Assembly: GCF_001713475.1 (NCBI RefSeq)
Contig: NZ_CP016499.1
Location: 2,232,001-2,296,000 of the forward strand
Direction of reading: 5' to 3'
Source: Agrobacterium sp. RAC06
GTDB taxonomy: Bacteria > Pseudomonadota > Alphaproteobacteria > Rhizobiales > Rhizobiaceae
DNA length: 64,000 nucleotides
Below, piece by piece: positions 45,341 through 53,445 of this stretch (position 1 is the stretch's first letter; each line of letters starts with the position of its first letter). The notes beneath the pieces are model-generated. The model saw nothing but the letters and a program-made list of their open reading frames with translations, had not been told where the DNA came from and searched no databases. The position numbers and the translations under genes were made by a program.

Positions 45341-46405
45341 ATGGCCACCACCGTCGAAGCGGCCGCTCCGGCCTCCAGCGACATCTACCGAAGCCTGACG
45401 ACGAAGCGCCTGGCAATCCTTGCCGGGCTTTCACTCTGTCTGGTGCTGTCGATCGCCGTCGATATGGCCTATGGCCCCGCGCGCTACACCCTGTCGGAAG
45501 TCGTCTCGACGATCTGGGATCCGGCCTCGGCAGGCAACCAGCTTCGGGTCGTCATCTGGGATATCCGCATGCCGATCGCGCTGATGGCCGTCACTGTTGG
45601 GGCGTGCCTGTCGCTTGCCGGTGCGCAGATGCAGACGATCCTGGCCAATCCGCTCGCCTCTCCCTTTACGCTCGGCATTTCGGCGGCTGCCAGTTTCGGT
45701 GCGGCGCTCGGGCTTGTCGCAGGCGTTGCCGTCTTTCCAGCGGCCGTGCAGTACATGGTGCCGATCAACGCCTTCCTGATGGCAATGCTCGCATCGCTCT
45801 TCATCTATGGCGTCTCGACCATGCGAGGCGTGACGGTTGAGACCATCATCCTGCTCGGCATAGCTCTGGTCTTCACCTTCAATGCGCTGCTTTCGCTGCT
45901 CGAATATCTTGCCTCTGAACAGGCGCTCGCCGCCGTTGTCTTCTGGACCATGGGATCGCTGACCAAGGCGACCTGGGGCAAGGTGGCGGTGACCTTCGCC
46001 GTGCTCGTCTTCTGCGTACCCCTCTTTGCGCGCCGCGCCTGGGCACTGACGGCGCTTCGCCTCGGTGACGACAAGGCCGCATCCTTCGGGGTCAATGTCC
46101 GGGCACTCCGGCTTGAGACTATGCTGCTCGTCAGCCTGCTCGCCGCCATCCCCGTTTCTTTCGTCGGGACGATCGGTTTCATCGGCCTCGTCGGGCCGCA
46201 TATCGCTCGTATGTTGCTCGGAGAAGACCAGCGCTTCTTTCTCCCGGGTTCGATCCTCTGTGGCGCGCTCCTGCTGTCCGTCACCTCGGTCGTGTCGAAA
46301 TTGCTGATCCCGGGCGCCATCCTGCCGATCGGTGTTATCACTGCACTCGTCGGGGTGCCCTTCTTCTTCTCCCTCATCTTCACCAACAGGAGGCGCGCAT
46401 GGTAG
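45341..46405 (+). CDS. Iron-siderophore-type ABC transporter permease (FecCD family)
   Basis: The 354-residue permease has about nine to ten membrane helices. FecCD motifs are visible: WDIRMPIALMAVTVGACLSLAGAQMQTILANPLASPFTLGIS, here quoted in parts as RMPIALMAVTVGA and NPLASPFTLGISAAASFG, plus the cytoplasmic ATPase-contact loop FIGLVGPHIARMLLGEDQRF. The C-terminal PIGVITALVGVPFFFSLIF is standard. A single permease gene implies a homodimer. Its 3' end overlaps the ATPase gene by 7 nt. Confidence 0.93.
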   Translation: MATTVEAAAPASSDIYRSLTTKRLAILAGLSLCLVLSIAVDMAYGPARYTLSEVVSTIWDPASAGNQLRVVIWDIRMPIALMAVTVGACLSLAGAQMQTILANPLASPFTLGISAAASFGAALGLVAGVAVFPAAVQYMVPINAFLMAMLASLFIYGVSTMRGVTVETIILLGIALVFTFNALLSLLEYLASEQALAAVVFWTMGSLTKATWGKVAVTFAVLVFCVPLFARRAWALTALRLGDDKAASFGVNVRALRLETMLLVSLLAAIPVSFVGTIGFIGLVGPHIARMLLGEDQRFFLPGSILCGALLLSVTSVVSKLLIPGAILPIGVITALVGVPFFFSLIFTNRRRAW

Positions 46406-47151
46406 CCCTCAGGCTTGAAGCGGTCGGTGCCCAATACGGTCGCCATCGCGTCTTCACCGACATCACCACCGGTGACATCGCCGGCGGAATGCTGACAGCT
46501 GTCATCGGTCCGAATGCGGCGGGCAAGTCGACGCTGTTCAAGCGGATAGCAGGCCTGCTGAAGGGCGAAGGCGTCATCCATGTCTCCGGAGAGGAGAGCC
46601 AGCGGCCGATTTGTTACATGCCGCAGGACACAGGTGCCAATGCTGTCCTGACCGTCTACGAGAGCATTCTGCTTGCATCCAAGCAGGGCTCTGGTTGGAA
46701 AGTGGCCGACGGCGAACTTTTTGAGATCGATCGCATTCTTGCTTCACTTCGGATTTCGGACCTCGCATTTCGAGATCTTGGGGAACTGTCCGGTGGACAA
46801 CGTCAGCTCGTCGCCATCGCCCAGGCGCTGGTGCGCAAGCCGGAAGTGCTGTTGATGGACGAGCCGACGTCGGCGCTCGATCTCTTCCGCCAGATCGAAG
46901 TCCTTCAATTCATGCGCGAACTTGCAACCGAAAGCGGGATCACCGTTCTGATCGCCCTGCACGACCTGAACCACGCGATGCGTTATTGCGACCATGCGCT
47001 CGTGGTTGCGGACGGGCGACTGATTGCAAGCGGCGCGACTGCGGATGTGATCACGCCTTCCCTGCTTCGAGATGTGTACCGGGTCGATGCCCGCATTGAG
47101 GCCTGCACGCAAGGCCGGCCTCTCGTCATCGTGGACGCGGCGCTGGCATAA
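46399..47151 (+). CDS. Iron-siderophore-type ABC transporter ATP-binding protein
   Basis: The 250-residue FepC-type ATPase has Walker A GPNAAGKST, Q-loop CYMPQDTG, signature LSGGQRQLVAIAQALV, Walker B VLLMDEPTSALD and switch histidine in ALHDLNHAMRYCDH. It overlaps the permease gene by 7 nt and completes the three-gene importer. Start ATG 46399 has AGGAGG about 9 nt upstream. Confidence 0.93.
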   Translation: MVALRLEAVGAQYGRHRVFTDITTGDIAGGMLTAVIGPNAAGKSTLFKRIAGLLKGEGVIHVSGEESQRPICYMPQDTGANAVLTVYESILLASKQGSGWKVADGELFEIDRILASLRISDLAFRDLGELSGGQRQLVAIAQALVRKPEVLLMDEPTSALDLFRQIEVLQFMRELATESGITVLIALHDLNHAMRYCDHALVVADGRLIASGATADVITPSLLRDVYRVDARIEACTQGRPLVIVDAALA

Positions 47152-47155
47152 GCCC

Positions 47156-47782
47156 TTAGCTCAGCCCCATATAACGGCCGGGCTTGTGGTTGATCGCGAG
47201 GATCAGGTTGGCGATGGCAGCGCCCAGCACCGAGAGTGCCAACCGGTCGGCCGGCAGCACGAAGAAGGCGATTGCGAGGATCGTGAGATCGACACCAAGC
47301 TGGAAATAACCGGCGCGCAGCCCTGTCTTTTCCTGCAGATACATGGCGAGGATATTGATGCCGCCGAGACCCGTGCGGTGGCGGAAAAGCATCAGCAAGC
47401 CAGTACCGATCAAGCCGCCGCCGATCACCGTGGCGTAGAGTGGATCGAGATGGGAAAAATCGATCCATTGGCCGTTCAGCTTCGACAGGATCGACACCAG
47501 CGCCACGGCTGTGAAGGTGCGCAGCGTGAAGGCCCACCCCATGCGTTTGACCGCCAGGATGTAGAAGGGCAAATTGACGACGAAGAAGATGACGCCGAAG
47601 CCCCAGCCACTGACATAGGACAGAAGCAGCGCGAGGCCGGCGCTCGACCCGACCGTCAGCATGGTTTCGGTGTAGATCAGCGTCCCGAGCGACACGAACA
47701 TCGTGCCGGAAATCATCGCGAGCACGTCTTCATAAAGGCGATGACGCTCTGCGCCCGCCTGGTTCACGGTGGTCGTGGTCAT
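47156..47782 (-). CDS. YitT-like integral membrane protein
   Basis: The 208-residue protein has about five to six membrane helices. Family segments are LTVGSSAGLALLLSYVSGWG, FFVVNLPFYILAVKRMG, VIGGGLIGTGLLMLFRHRTG and GGINILAMYLQEKTG. It lacks the C-terminal cytosolic domain (DUF2179) of Bacillus YitT, as in other proteobacterial members. It starts just after the aminotransferase gene on the same strand, so both are probably one operon. The substrate is unknown. Confidence 0.85.
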   Translation of the reverse strand: MTTTTVNQAGAERHRLYEDVLAMISGTMFVSLGTLIYTETMLTVGSSAGLALLLSYVSGWGFGVIFFVVNLPFYILAVKRMGWAFTLRTFTAVALVSILSKLNGQWIDFSHLDPLYATVIGGGLIGTGLLMLFRHRTGLGGINILAMYLQEKTGLRAGYFQLGVDLTILAIAFFVLPADRLALSVLGAAIANLILAINHKPGRYMGLS

Positions 47783-47786
47783 GGTT

Positions 47787-48959
47787 TCAGCCCAGAAGCG
47801 GTTTCAGAACAGCGGCGACGCGCGGAATATCCTGGCTCTTCAGGCCCGCAATATTGATGCGTCCAGAGGTCGGCATGTAGATGCCGTGATCCTTGCGCAG
47901 CGACAGCACGTCGGCTTCCTTGAGCGGCAGGAGCGAGAACATGCCCTGCTGCTCGGCGATCTGCGGCGCAAGCTGCCAACCGTCGCCGAGGGCCGTGGCC
48001 AGTTCGCGACGCAGGCCATTGAGACGGTCGCGCATGCTGTTCAGTTCGTCGATCCAGTCCTGGCGCAGGCTCTCTGTCGAGAGGATCGTGCGCACGACGG
48101 CCGCACCATGATCCGGTGGCATGGAATAGCTGGTCCGCGCCATGGTCACGAGATTGGAGCGAGCAATGTCGGCCGCCTCCTGCGTCTCGGCAACAGCAAA
48201 GATGGCGCCTGTGCGTTCACGGTAAATGCCGAAGGATTTGGAGCAGGAAACCGCGACCAAGGCTTCCGGCACTGCAGCGATAATGGTGCGCAGACCAGCG
48301 GCATCTTCCTCGATGCCGGCGCCAAACCCTTGATAGGCAGAATCGATCAGTGGCACGAGGCGACGTTCGGCGATCACGGCCGCGAGTTCTTCCCACTGGG
48401 CAGACGTGAGCGTGGCGCCGGTCGGGTTGTGGCAGCTCGCATGAATGAGCACGGCATCACCGCGCGGGGCGCTGCTCAGCGCCTTCATCATGCTGGCAAA
48501 GCGCACGTCCTGTGTCGGCACGTCGAAATAGGGATAGGTCTCAACGCTGAGGCCGGTGGCGCCGAAGATACCGGCATGGTTCGGCCAGCTGGGCAGACCA
48601 AGATGAATGCGGCCGCTGCTCGCGCGCGCGATGAGATCCGACGCAAGACGCAGCGCCCCCGAACCGCCGGGGGTCTGAACGCCCGCGGCGAACTTGCCCT
48701 GTCCCTTGCCGCCGACAAGATCCCAGAGCAGGTCGAGGAAGACCCTGTCGCCTTCCGGCGCCACATAGGACTTGCTGTCCTGCTTCTCCAACAGCTCCTT
48801 CTCGGCCGCCTTGACCGAGCGCATCACAGGCGTGCGCCCGAGATCATCACGGTAGACTCCGACCCCGAGGTCGATCTTGTCGGCGCGCTGATCGGCATTG
48901 TAGAGCCCGATCAGGGCAAGCAACGGGTCATTGGGCTGCGAGGCGAGCTTGTCGAACAT
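47787..48959 (-). CDS. Aromatic amino acid/aspartate aminotransferase (TyrB/AspC type)
   Basis: The 390-residue fold-type I PLP enzyme is of subfamily Ialpha. Features are the N-terminal DPLLALIGLYNADQRADKIDL (quoted to 20 as PLLALIGLYNADQRADKIDL), GVGVYRDDLGRTPVM, ASCHNPTGATLT, the PLP lysine in SCSKSFGIYRERTG and the C-terminal arginine in SGRINIAG. It transfers the amino group between aromatic or acidic amino acids and 2-oxoglutarate. Divergent from an Lrp-family regulator, which may control it in response to an amino acid. Confidence 0.9.
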   Translation of the reverse strand: MFDKLASQPNDPLLALIGLYNADQRADKIDLGVGVYRDDLGRTPVMRSVKAAEKELLEKQDSKSYVAPEGDRVFLDLLWDLVGGKGQGKFAAGVQTPGGSGALRLASDLIARASSGRIHLGLPSWPNHAGIFGATGLSVETYPYFDVPTQDVRFASMMKALSSAPRGDAVLIHASCHNPTGATLTSAQWEELAAVIAERRLVPLIDSAYQGFGAGIEEDAAGLRTIIAAVPEALVAVSCSKSFGIYRERTGAIFAVAETQEAADIARSNLVTMARTSYSMPPDHGAAVVRTILSTESLRQDWIDELNSMRDRLNGLRRELATALGDGWQLAPQIAEQQGMFSLLPLKEADVLSLRKDHGIYMPTSGRINIAGLKSQDIPRVAAVLKPLLG

Positions 48960-49126
48960 CGGGGACCTTCGTCAAAGTGCAATTGTGTTGGACCAGAGAT
49001 ATCAAGTTTGCCGCGCAAAGTCTCTGCGGATTTCATGCCCGGCGTCAGGGGTGACTTAAGATGAATTGCCAGACATCCAGCTTTGACGATAAAATATTGC
49101 GCACTGATGGACGGTAGAGATCGATA

Positions 49127-49597
49127 ATGGAAGCTGAGAGCGCCACACTGGACAGGATCGATCGGAAGATCATTGCCTGTCTTCTGAACGATGCAAGCCT
49201 GAACAATGCGGAACTCGCCGAGCGTGTCGGGCTGACCGCCGCCCCCCTTTCGCGTCGGCTCGCCAGACTCTATTCGAGCGGCATCATACGGCAGGCGATC
49301 GTGGTCGATGCGCCGCGCGTCGGCCTCGGCCTGCAGGCCTTCGTCGAAATCACCCTGGATCGCACGACGCCGCAGGTGGGCGAACGTTTTATCGAACATG
49401 TCGGCAAACTGCCCGAAGTAGTCGAGATCCATGCCGTTGCCGGCGGCTTCGATTTTCTGCTGAAGATCTCGGTTCGTGACATGACGGACTACAAGCGCCT
49501 GATCTGGCAGGAATTCGATCGACTGGCCGAGATCAAAACAATCAGGTCGACGATGGTATTCGACAGTCCGAAGATCTCTTACGGCTATCTGCCATAA
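49127..49597 (+). CDS. Lrp/AsnC-family transcriptional regulator
   Basis: The 156-residue protein has an N-terminal HTH (about 8-60: LDRIDRKIIACLLNDASLNN, AELAERVGLTAAPLSRRLARL) and a C-terminal RAM ligand domain (about 70-150: AFVEITLDRTTPQ, VVEIHAVAGGFDFLLKISV). Such proteins respond to amino acids. It is divergent from the aminotransferase gene across a 167-bp promoter region, its likely target. It is followed by a bidirectional terminator at 49602-49626. Confidence 0.92.
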   Translation: MEAESATLDRIDRKIIACLLNDASLNNAELAERVGLTAAPLSRRLARLYSSGIIRQAIVVDAPRVGLGLQAFVEITLDRTTPQVGERFIEHVGKLPEVVEIHAVAGGFDFLLKISVRDMTDYKRLIWQEFDRLAEIKTIRSTMVFDSPKISYGYLP

Positions 49598-49601
49598 CGA
49601 A

Positions 49602-49626
49602 AAAGGGCGCCGACCGGGCGCCCTTT
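49602..49626. terminator. Bidirectional terminator between lrp-type and dppF genes
   Basis: AAAGGGCGCC (49602-49611) and GGCGCCCTTT (49617-49626) form a perfect 10-bp stem. T/A-rich flanks allow use from both convergent genes. The stem matches the adhesin terminator at 7084-7108 base for base, differing only in the loop. Confidence 0.85.
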
Positions 49627-49653
49627 GTCATCGCATCAAGCTTTAGAAAGCGA

Positions 49654-50508
49654 TCAACCGGCCGCCGCTGCCAGCTGGCGCTTTGCCATGCGGGCGCGGA
49701 TCGATTCCACGTCGGCGCGCGGTGTCGCAGCAAATAGCGTGCGTGTATATTCGTGCTGCGGGTCAGAGAAGACCGCATCGCGTGTGCCGTATTCCACGGC
49801 CTCACCGTAATACATCACCATCACCTCGTCGGCGATGTAGCGCACAACCGAGAGGTCGTGGCTGATGAAGACATAGGTCAGGCCAAACTCTTCCTGCAGG
49901 TCGGCAAGCAGGTTCAGCACCTGGGCCTGGACCGAGAGGTCGAGCGCCGAAACCGGTTCGTCGAGCACGAGCAGCTTCGGATTGAGCATCAACGCACGAG
50001 CAATCGCGATACGCTGGCGCTGGCCGCCCGAGAACATGTGCGGGTAGCGGTTATAGTGCTCCGGACCGAGGCCGACCTTGATCAGCATTTCGGTTGCGCG
50101 TTCCCGCCGCTCGGCCGAGCTCATCTTGGTGTTGATGAGCAAGGGCTCGCCGAGCACATCGCCGATCTTCTGGCGCGGATTGAGCGAGCCATAGGGGTTC
50201 TGGAAGACGATCTGCACCTTCTGGCGCATGTCCGATGTTAGATGGCCAGGACGCAAGTCGACCTTCTGGCCGTCGATCAACAACTCGCCCGCCGTTGGCT
50301 CATCGATGAAGGTCAGGATGCGGGCAAGCGTGGACTTGCCGCAACCGCTTTCGCCGACGATGGCGAGCGTCTTACCCTTGTCGAGCTTGAAAGACACGCC
50401 TTTGACAGCGTGGACGATCTTGTCTTCCTTGAAGAGACCTTGCGACACACGGTAGTCGCGCTTGACGTCGCGAATTTCGAGCATCGGGGTTTGCATCTCT
50501 GTGGTCAT
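49654..50508 (-). CDS. dppF: Dipeptide ABC transporter ATP-binding protein DppF
   Basis: The 284-residue oligopeptide-type ATPase has Walker A GESGCGKST, Q-loop QIVFQNPYGSLNPRQ, signature MFSGGQRQRIAIARAL, Walker B LLVLDEPVSALD and switch FISHDL. The C-terminal oligopeptide-type tail follows (EAVEYGTRDAVFSDPQHEYT). The ATG 50508 overlaps the dppD stop. The much longer upstream frame runs antisense-like through dppD in a different frame and is not used. It is the last gene of dppABCDF. Confidence 0.92.
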   Translation of the reverse strand: MTTEMQTPMLEIRDVKRDYRVSQGLFKEDKIVHAVKGVSFKLDKGKTLAIVGESGCGKSTLARILTFIDEPTAGELLIDGQKVDLRPGHLTSDMRQKVQIVFQNPYGSLNPRQKIGDVLGEPLLINTKMSSAERRERATEMLIKVGLGPEHYNRYPHMFSGGQRQRIAIARALMLNPKLLVLDEPVSALDLSVQAQVLNLLADLQEEFGLTYVFISHDLSVVRYIADEVMVMYYGEAVEYGTRDAVFSDPQHEYTRTLFAATPRADVESIRARMAKRQLAAAAG

Positions 50509-51353
50509 GCGGCACCTCCCGTTTCTGCGGCGGCCAGGAAGTCGGAGACCGTCGTCAGGCGGTCGCCGGTGGCGTTTTCCGGCAGGGCCGAAAGCAGCGC
50601 GCGGGTATAGGGGTTCTTCGGGTTTTCGAAGAGCGAGAGCACATCGGCCTCTTCCATCTTCCGGCCCTTGTACTGGACGATGACGCGGTCCGCGGTCTCG
50701 GCAACCACAGCCATGTCGTGGGTGATCATGATGAGGCCCATGCCGGTCTCGGCCTGGATCTTCATGAGGAGGTCGAGGATCTGCTTCTGGATCGTCACGT
50801 CGAGCGCGGTCGTCGGCTCGTCTGCGATCAGGAGTTTGGGATTGCAGGCGATCGCAATCGCGATCATCACGCGCTGACACTGACCGCCCGACATCTGGTG
50901 CGGGAAGTGGTTGAGGCGTTCCGCAGGATCCGGCAGTCCGACCAGCTTGAAGAGCTCGATGGCGCGTTCGCGGCATTCCTTTTTGCCGAGGCCCATGTGC
51001 AGGCGCAGGACTTCCTCGATCTGGAAGCCGACGGTGAAGCAGGGATTAAGGCTTGCGACCGGCTCCTGGAAGATCATGGCGACATCCTTGCCGATCAGCT
51101 TGCGCCGGTCGGCTGCCGAGATCTTCTGGATGTCACGGCCCTGGAATTCCATCTTGTCGGCGGTGATCTTTGCAGTCCAGGGCAAAAGGCCCATGACGGC
51201 AAGCATGGCGACAGACTTGCCGGAGCCGCTTTCTCCGACGATGGCAAGCACTTCACCCGGCTCCACCGACATCGACACGCCGTCGACGGCCTTGAACCAA
51301 CCACTGGCCGTCTCGAACTGGACGGTGAGGTTCTGAATCTCGAGAAGTGCCAT
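50505..51353 (-). CDS. dppD: Dipeptide ABC transporter ATP-binding protein DppD
   Basis: The 282-residue ATPase has Walker A GESGSGKS, Q-loop AMIFQEPVASLNP, signature MSGGQCQRVMIAIAI, Walker B LLIADEPTTALD and switch MITHDMAVV. The oligopeptide-family C-terminus includes NPKNPYTRALLSALP. It pairs with DppF, whose start overlaps its stop by 4 nt. Confidence 0.92.
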   Translation of the reverse strand: MALLEIQNLTVQFETASGWFKAVDGVSMSVEPGEVLAIVGESGSGKSVAMLAVMGLLPWTAKITADKMEFQGRDIQKISAADRRKLIGKDVAMIFQEPVASLNPCFTVGFQIEEVLRLHMGLGKKECRERAIELFKLVGLPDPAERLNHFPHQMSGGQCQRVMIAIAIACNPKLLIADEPTTALDVTIQKQILDLLMKIQAETGMGLIMITHDMAVVAETADRVIVQYKGRKMEEADVLSLFENPKNPYTRALLSALPENATGDRLTTVSDFLAAAETGGAA

Positions 51354-51355
51354 GA

Positions 51356-52264
51356 TCAGGACCTCTTCAGCTTGGGATCGAGCGCATCGCGCAGGCCGTC
51401 ACCCATGAGGTTGATGGCGAGAACGGTGATCAGGATGGCGAGACCCGGGAAGGTGACGACCCACCAGGCGCGCAGTATGAATTCGCGCGCTTCGGCCAGC
51501 ATCGTGCCCCATTCGGGTGCCGGAGGCTGGGCGCCCATACCGAGGAAGCCGAGGGCGGCTGCATCGAGGATGGCGTTCGAGAAGGAGAGCGTAGCCTGAA
51601 CGATCAGCGGCGCCATGCAGTTCGGCAGGATCGTCTTGAACATCAGGCGGAAGGGACTTGCACCGGCTAGCCGTGCGGCCGTCACGTAGTCACGTGTCTT
51701 TTCCGACATCACCGCAGCACGGGTCAGGCGGACGAAATGCGGCTGCAGGACCAGCGCGATCGCGATCATGCCATTGGTCAGGCCGGGGCCGAGGATCGCG
51801 ACGAGCACAAGTGCCAGCAGCAGCGACGGGAAGGCCAGGATGATGTCCATCAGGCGCATGATCGCGGTGTCGAGCCAGCCACCGTAATAGCCGGCGATGA
51901 CACCAATCGCGATGCCCGTCGTCAGCGACAGCGTCGTAACGAACACACCGATGAACAGAGAATACTGCGAACCGTAGATCAGGCGCGAGAGGATGTCGCG
52001 TCCGACGGGATCGGTGCCGAGCGGGAAGCTCCAGTTACCACCTTCAAGCCAGGCGGGCGGAAGCAGAACCGCATCACGATATTGCTCGAAGGGCGAATGG
52101 GGTGCGATGACGCCGGCGAAGACGGCGATCAGCACGAGAGCGACGAAGACGACGAGGCCTGCGACGGCACCGCGGTTTTCGGAAAAGTAGAACCAGAATT
52201 CGGCCAGCATCTGGCGGCGCATCTGGGCGCTCGAAACCGGCTGGCTGGTTGTTGTCTCTGCCAT
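51356..52264 (-). CDS. dppC: Dipeptide ABC transporter permease DppC
   Basis: The 302-residue permease has an N-terminal OppC_N segment (EFWFYFSENRGAVAGLVVFV) and a binding-protein-dependent transport domain with about five further helices. FPLGTDPVGRDILSRLIYGS and the ATPase-contact loop ARLAGASPFRLMFKTILPN are typical of DppC/OppC. It lies 14 nt after dppB and 2 nt before dppD. Confidence 0.92.
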   Translation of the reverse strand: MAETTTSQPVSSAQMRRQMLAEFWFYFSENRGAVAGLVVFVALVLIAVFAGVIAPHSPFEQYRDAVLLPPAWLEGGNWSFPLGTDPVGRDILSRLIYGSQYSLFIGVFVTTLSLTTGIAIGVIAGYYGGWLDTAIMRLMDIILAFPSLLLALVLVAILGPGLTNGMIAIALVLQPHFVRLTRAAVMSEKTRDYVTAARLAGASPFRLMFKTILPNCMAPLIVQATLSFSNAILDAAALGFLGMGAQPPAPEWGTMLAEAREFILRAWWVVTFPGLAILITVLAINLMGDGLRDALDPKLKRS

Positions 52265-52278
52265 GGGACTTTATCCTT

Positions 52279-53283
52279 CTAGTGGCGGATGCGCGGGTTG
52301 ATCAGGCCGTAGAGCAGGTCGACGATGAGATTCACGACCATGATGATGCCGGCAATCAGGAGGAGGCCTCCCTGGATGACCGGGTAGTCACGGCGGAACA
52401 CACTGTCGACCATCCACTTGCCGATGCCCGGCCAGGAAAAGATCGTTTCGGTCAGGATCGCGCCGGCCAGCAGGACACCGATCTGCAGGCCGATCGTGGT
52501 GATGACCGGGATCATGGCATTGCGCAGCGCATGCAGGCTGACGACGCGGAAAGGCGAGAGGCCCTTGGCGCGGGCCGTCCGGATATAATCTTCCGACAGG
52601 ACTTCCAGCATGGCCGAGCGCGTCTGCCGCGCGATGACGGCGAGAGGAATGGTCGCAAGCACGATCGTCGGCAGGATGAGATGGCTGACGGCCGAGGCAA
52701 AGGCGCCCTTCTGTCCCGACAGCAGGCTGTCGATCAGCATGAAACCCGTGACCGGCGGGAAGAAGAACATCAGCGAGATGCGTCCCGATACCGGTGTCCA
52801 CTGCAGGATGCCGGAGAACAGGATCATCAATAGAAGGCCCCACCAGAAGATCGGCATGGAATAGCCGACAAGGGCAATTCCCATCATGGTCTGGTCGAAG
52901 AATGAACCGCGCTTGATCGCAGCGATGATGCCGGCGGGAACGCCGATCGCGACGGCCAACAGGATCGCACAGATGGACAATTCGACGGTGGCGGGGAACA
53001 GCGCGAAGAACTGGTCGATGATCGGGCTCTTCGAGACAATCGAAGTGCCGAAGTCACCGGTCAGGACGCCGCCGAGATAATCGAAGTACTGGACGACGAC
53101 AGGACGGTCGAGACCGAGCTGCGCACTGATCTGTGCGTGCCGCTCGGGCGACATGACGCGCTCACCGGAGAGCAGCGCAACCGGATCGCCAGGAAGAAGC
53201 CGGATGAAAGCGAAGGCAATGATCGAGACGCCGAGAAAGGTCGGGATCAAGACGGCGAGCCGTCGCAGGAGAAAGCCAAACAT
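52279..53283 (-). CDS. dppB: Dipeptide ABC transporter permease DppB
   Basis: The 334-residue permease has six helices. DppB-type features are RLAVLIPTFLGVSIIAFAFI at the N-terminus, FIRLLPGDPVALLSGE, the periplasmic QLGLDRPVVVQYFDYLGG and the contact loop YIRTARAKGLSPFRVVSLHA. It follows dppA after a 160-nt gap with a hairpin, so it may be expressed at a lower level than the binding protein. Confidence 0.92.
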   Translation of the reverse strand: MFGFLLRRLAVLIPTFLGVSIIAFAFIRLLPGDPVALLSGERVMSPERHAQISAQLGLDRPVVVQYFDYLGGVLTGDFGTSIVSKSPIIDQFFALFPATVELSICAILLAVAIGVPAGIIAAIKRGSFFDQTMMGIALVGYSMPIFWWGLLLMILFSGILQWTPVSGRISLMFFFPPVTGFMLIDSLLSGQKGAFASAVSHLILPTIVLATIPLAVIARQTRSAMLEVLSEDYIRTARAKGLSPFRVVSLHALRNAMIPVITTIGLQIGVLLAGAILTETIFSWPGIGKWMVDSVFRRDYPVIQGGLLLIAGIIMVVNLIVDLLYGLINPRIRH

Positions 53284-53403
53284 GTGTGAGACCTGTTGTT
53301 TAAGGGAGGTCGAACCACGGCACCAAGGCCATCTGTGGTTACCCGAAACGCTTCACCTGAGCTTTCGAGCATGACGCGAGATTGGTCTTGCATCAACGAC
53401 AAA

Positions 53404-53427
53404 CGCCGCGGGCCAGGGCCCGCGGCG
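53404..53427 (-). terminator. Intercistronic hairpin between dppA and dppB
   Basis: CGCCGCGGGCC (53404-53414) and GGCCCGCGGCG (53417-53427) form a perfect 11-bp stem with a 2-base centre (AG). On the minus strand it follows the dppA stop by about 20 nt and is trailed by TTTGTCG. It should limit read-through from dppA into dppBCDF and protect the dppA mRNA. Confidence 0.8.
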
Positions 53428-53445
53428 AAAGATTGCGTGTTCCGA

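Noticed and set aside
49654..50976. Longer start for dppF at 50976
   Set aside because: The added 156 residues are an out-of-frame reading of dppD. The 4-nt overlap start at 50508 is standard for this operon.
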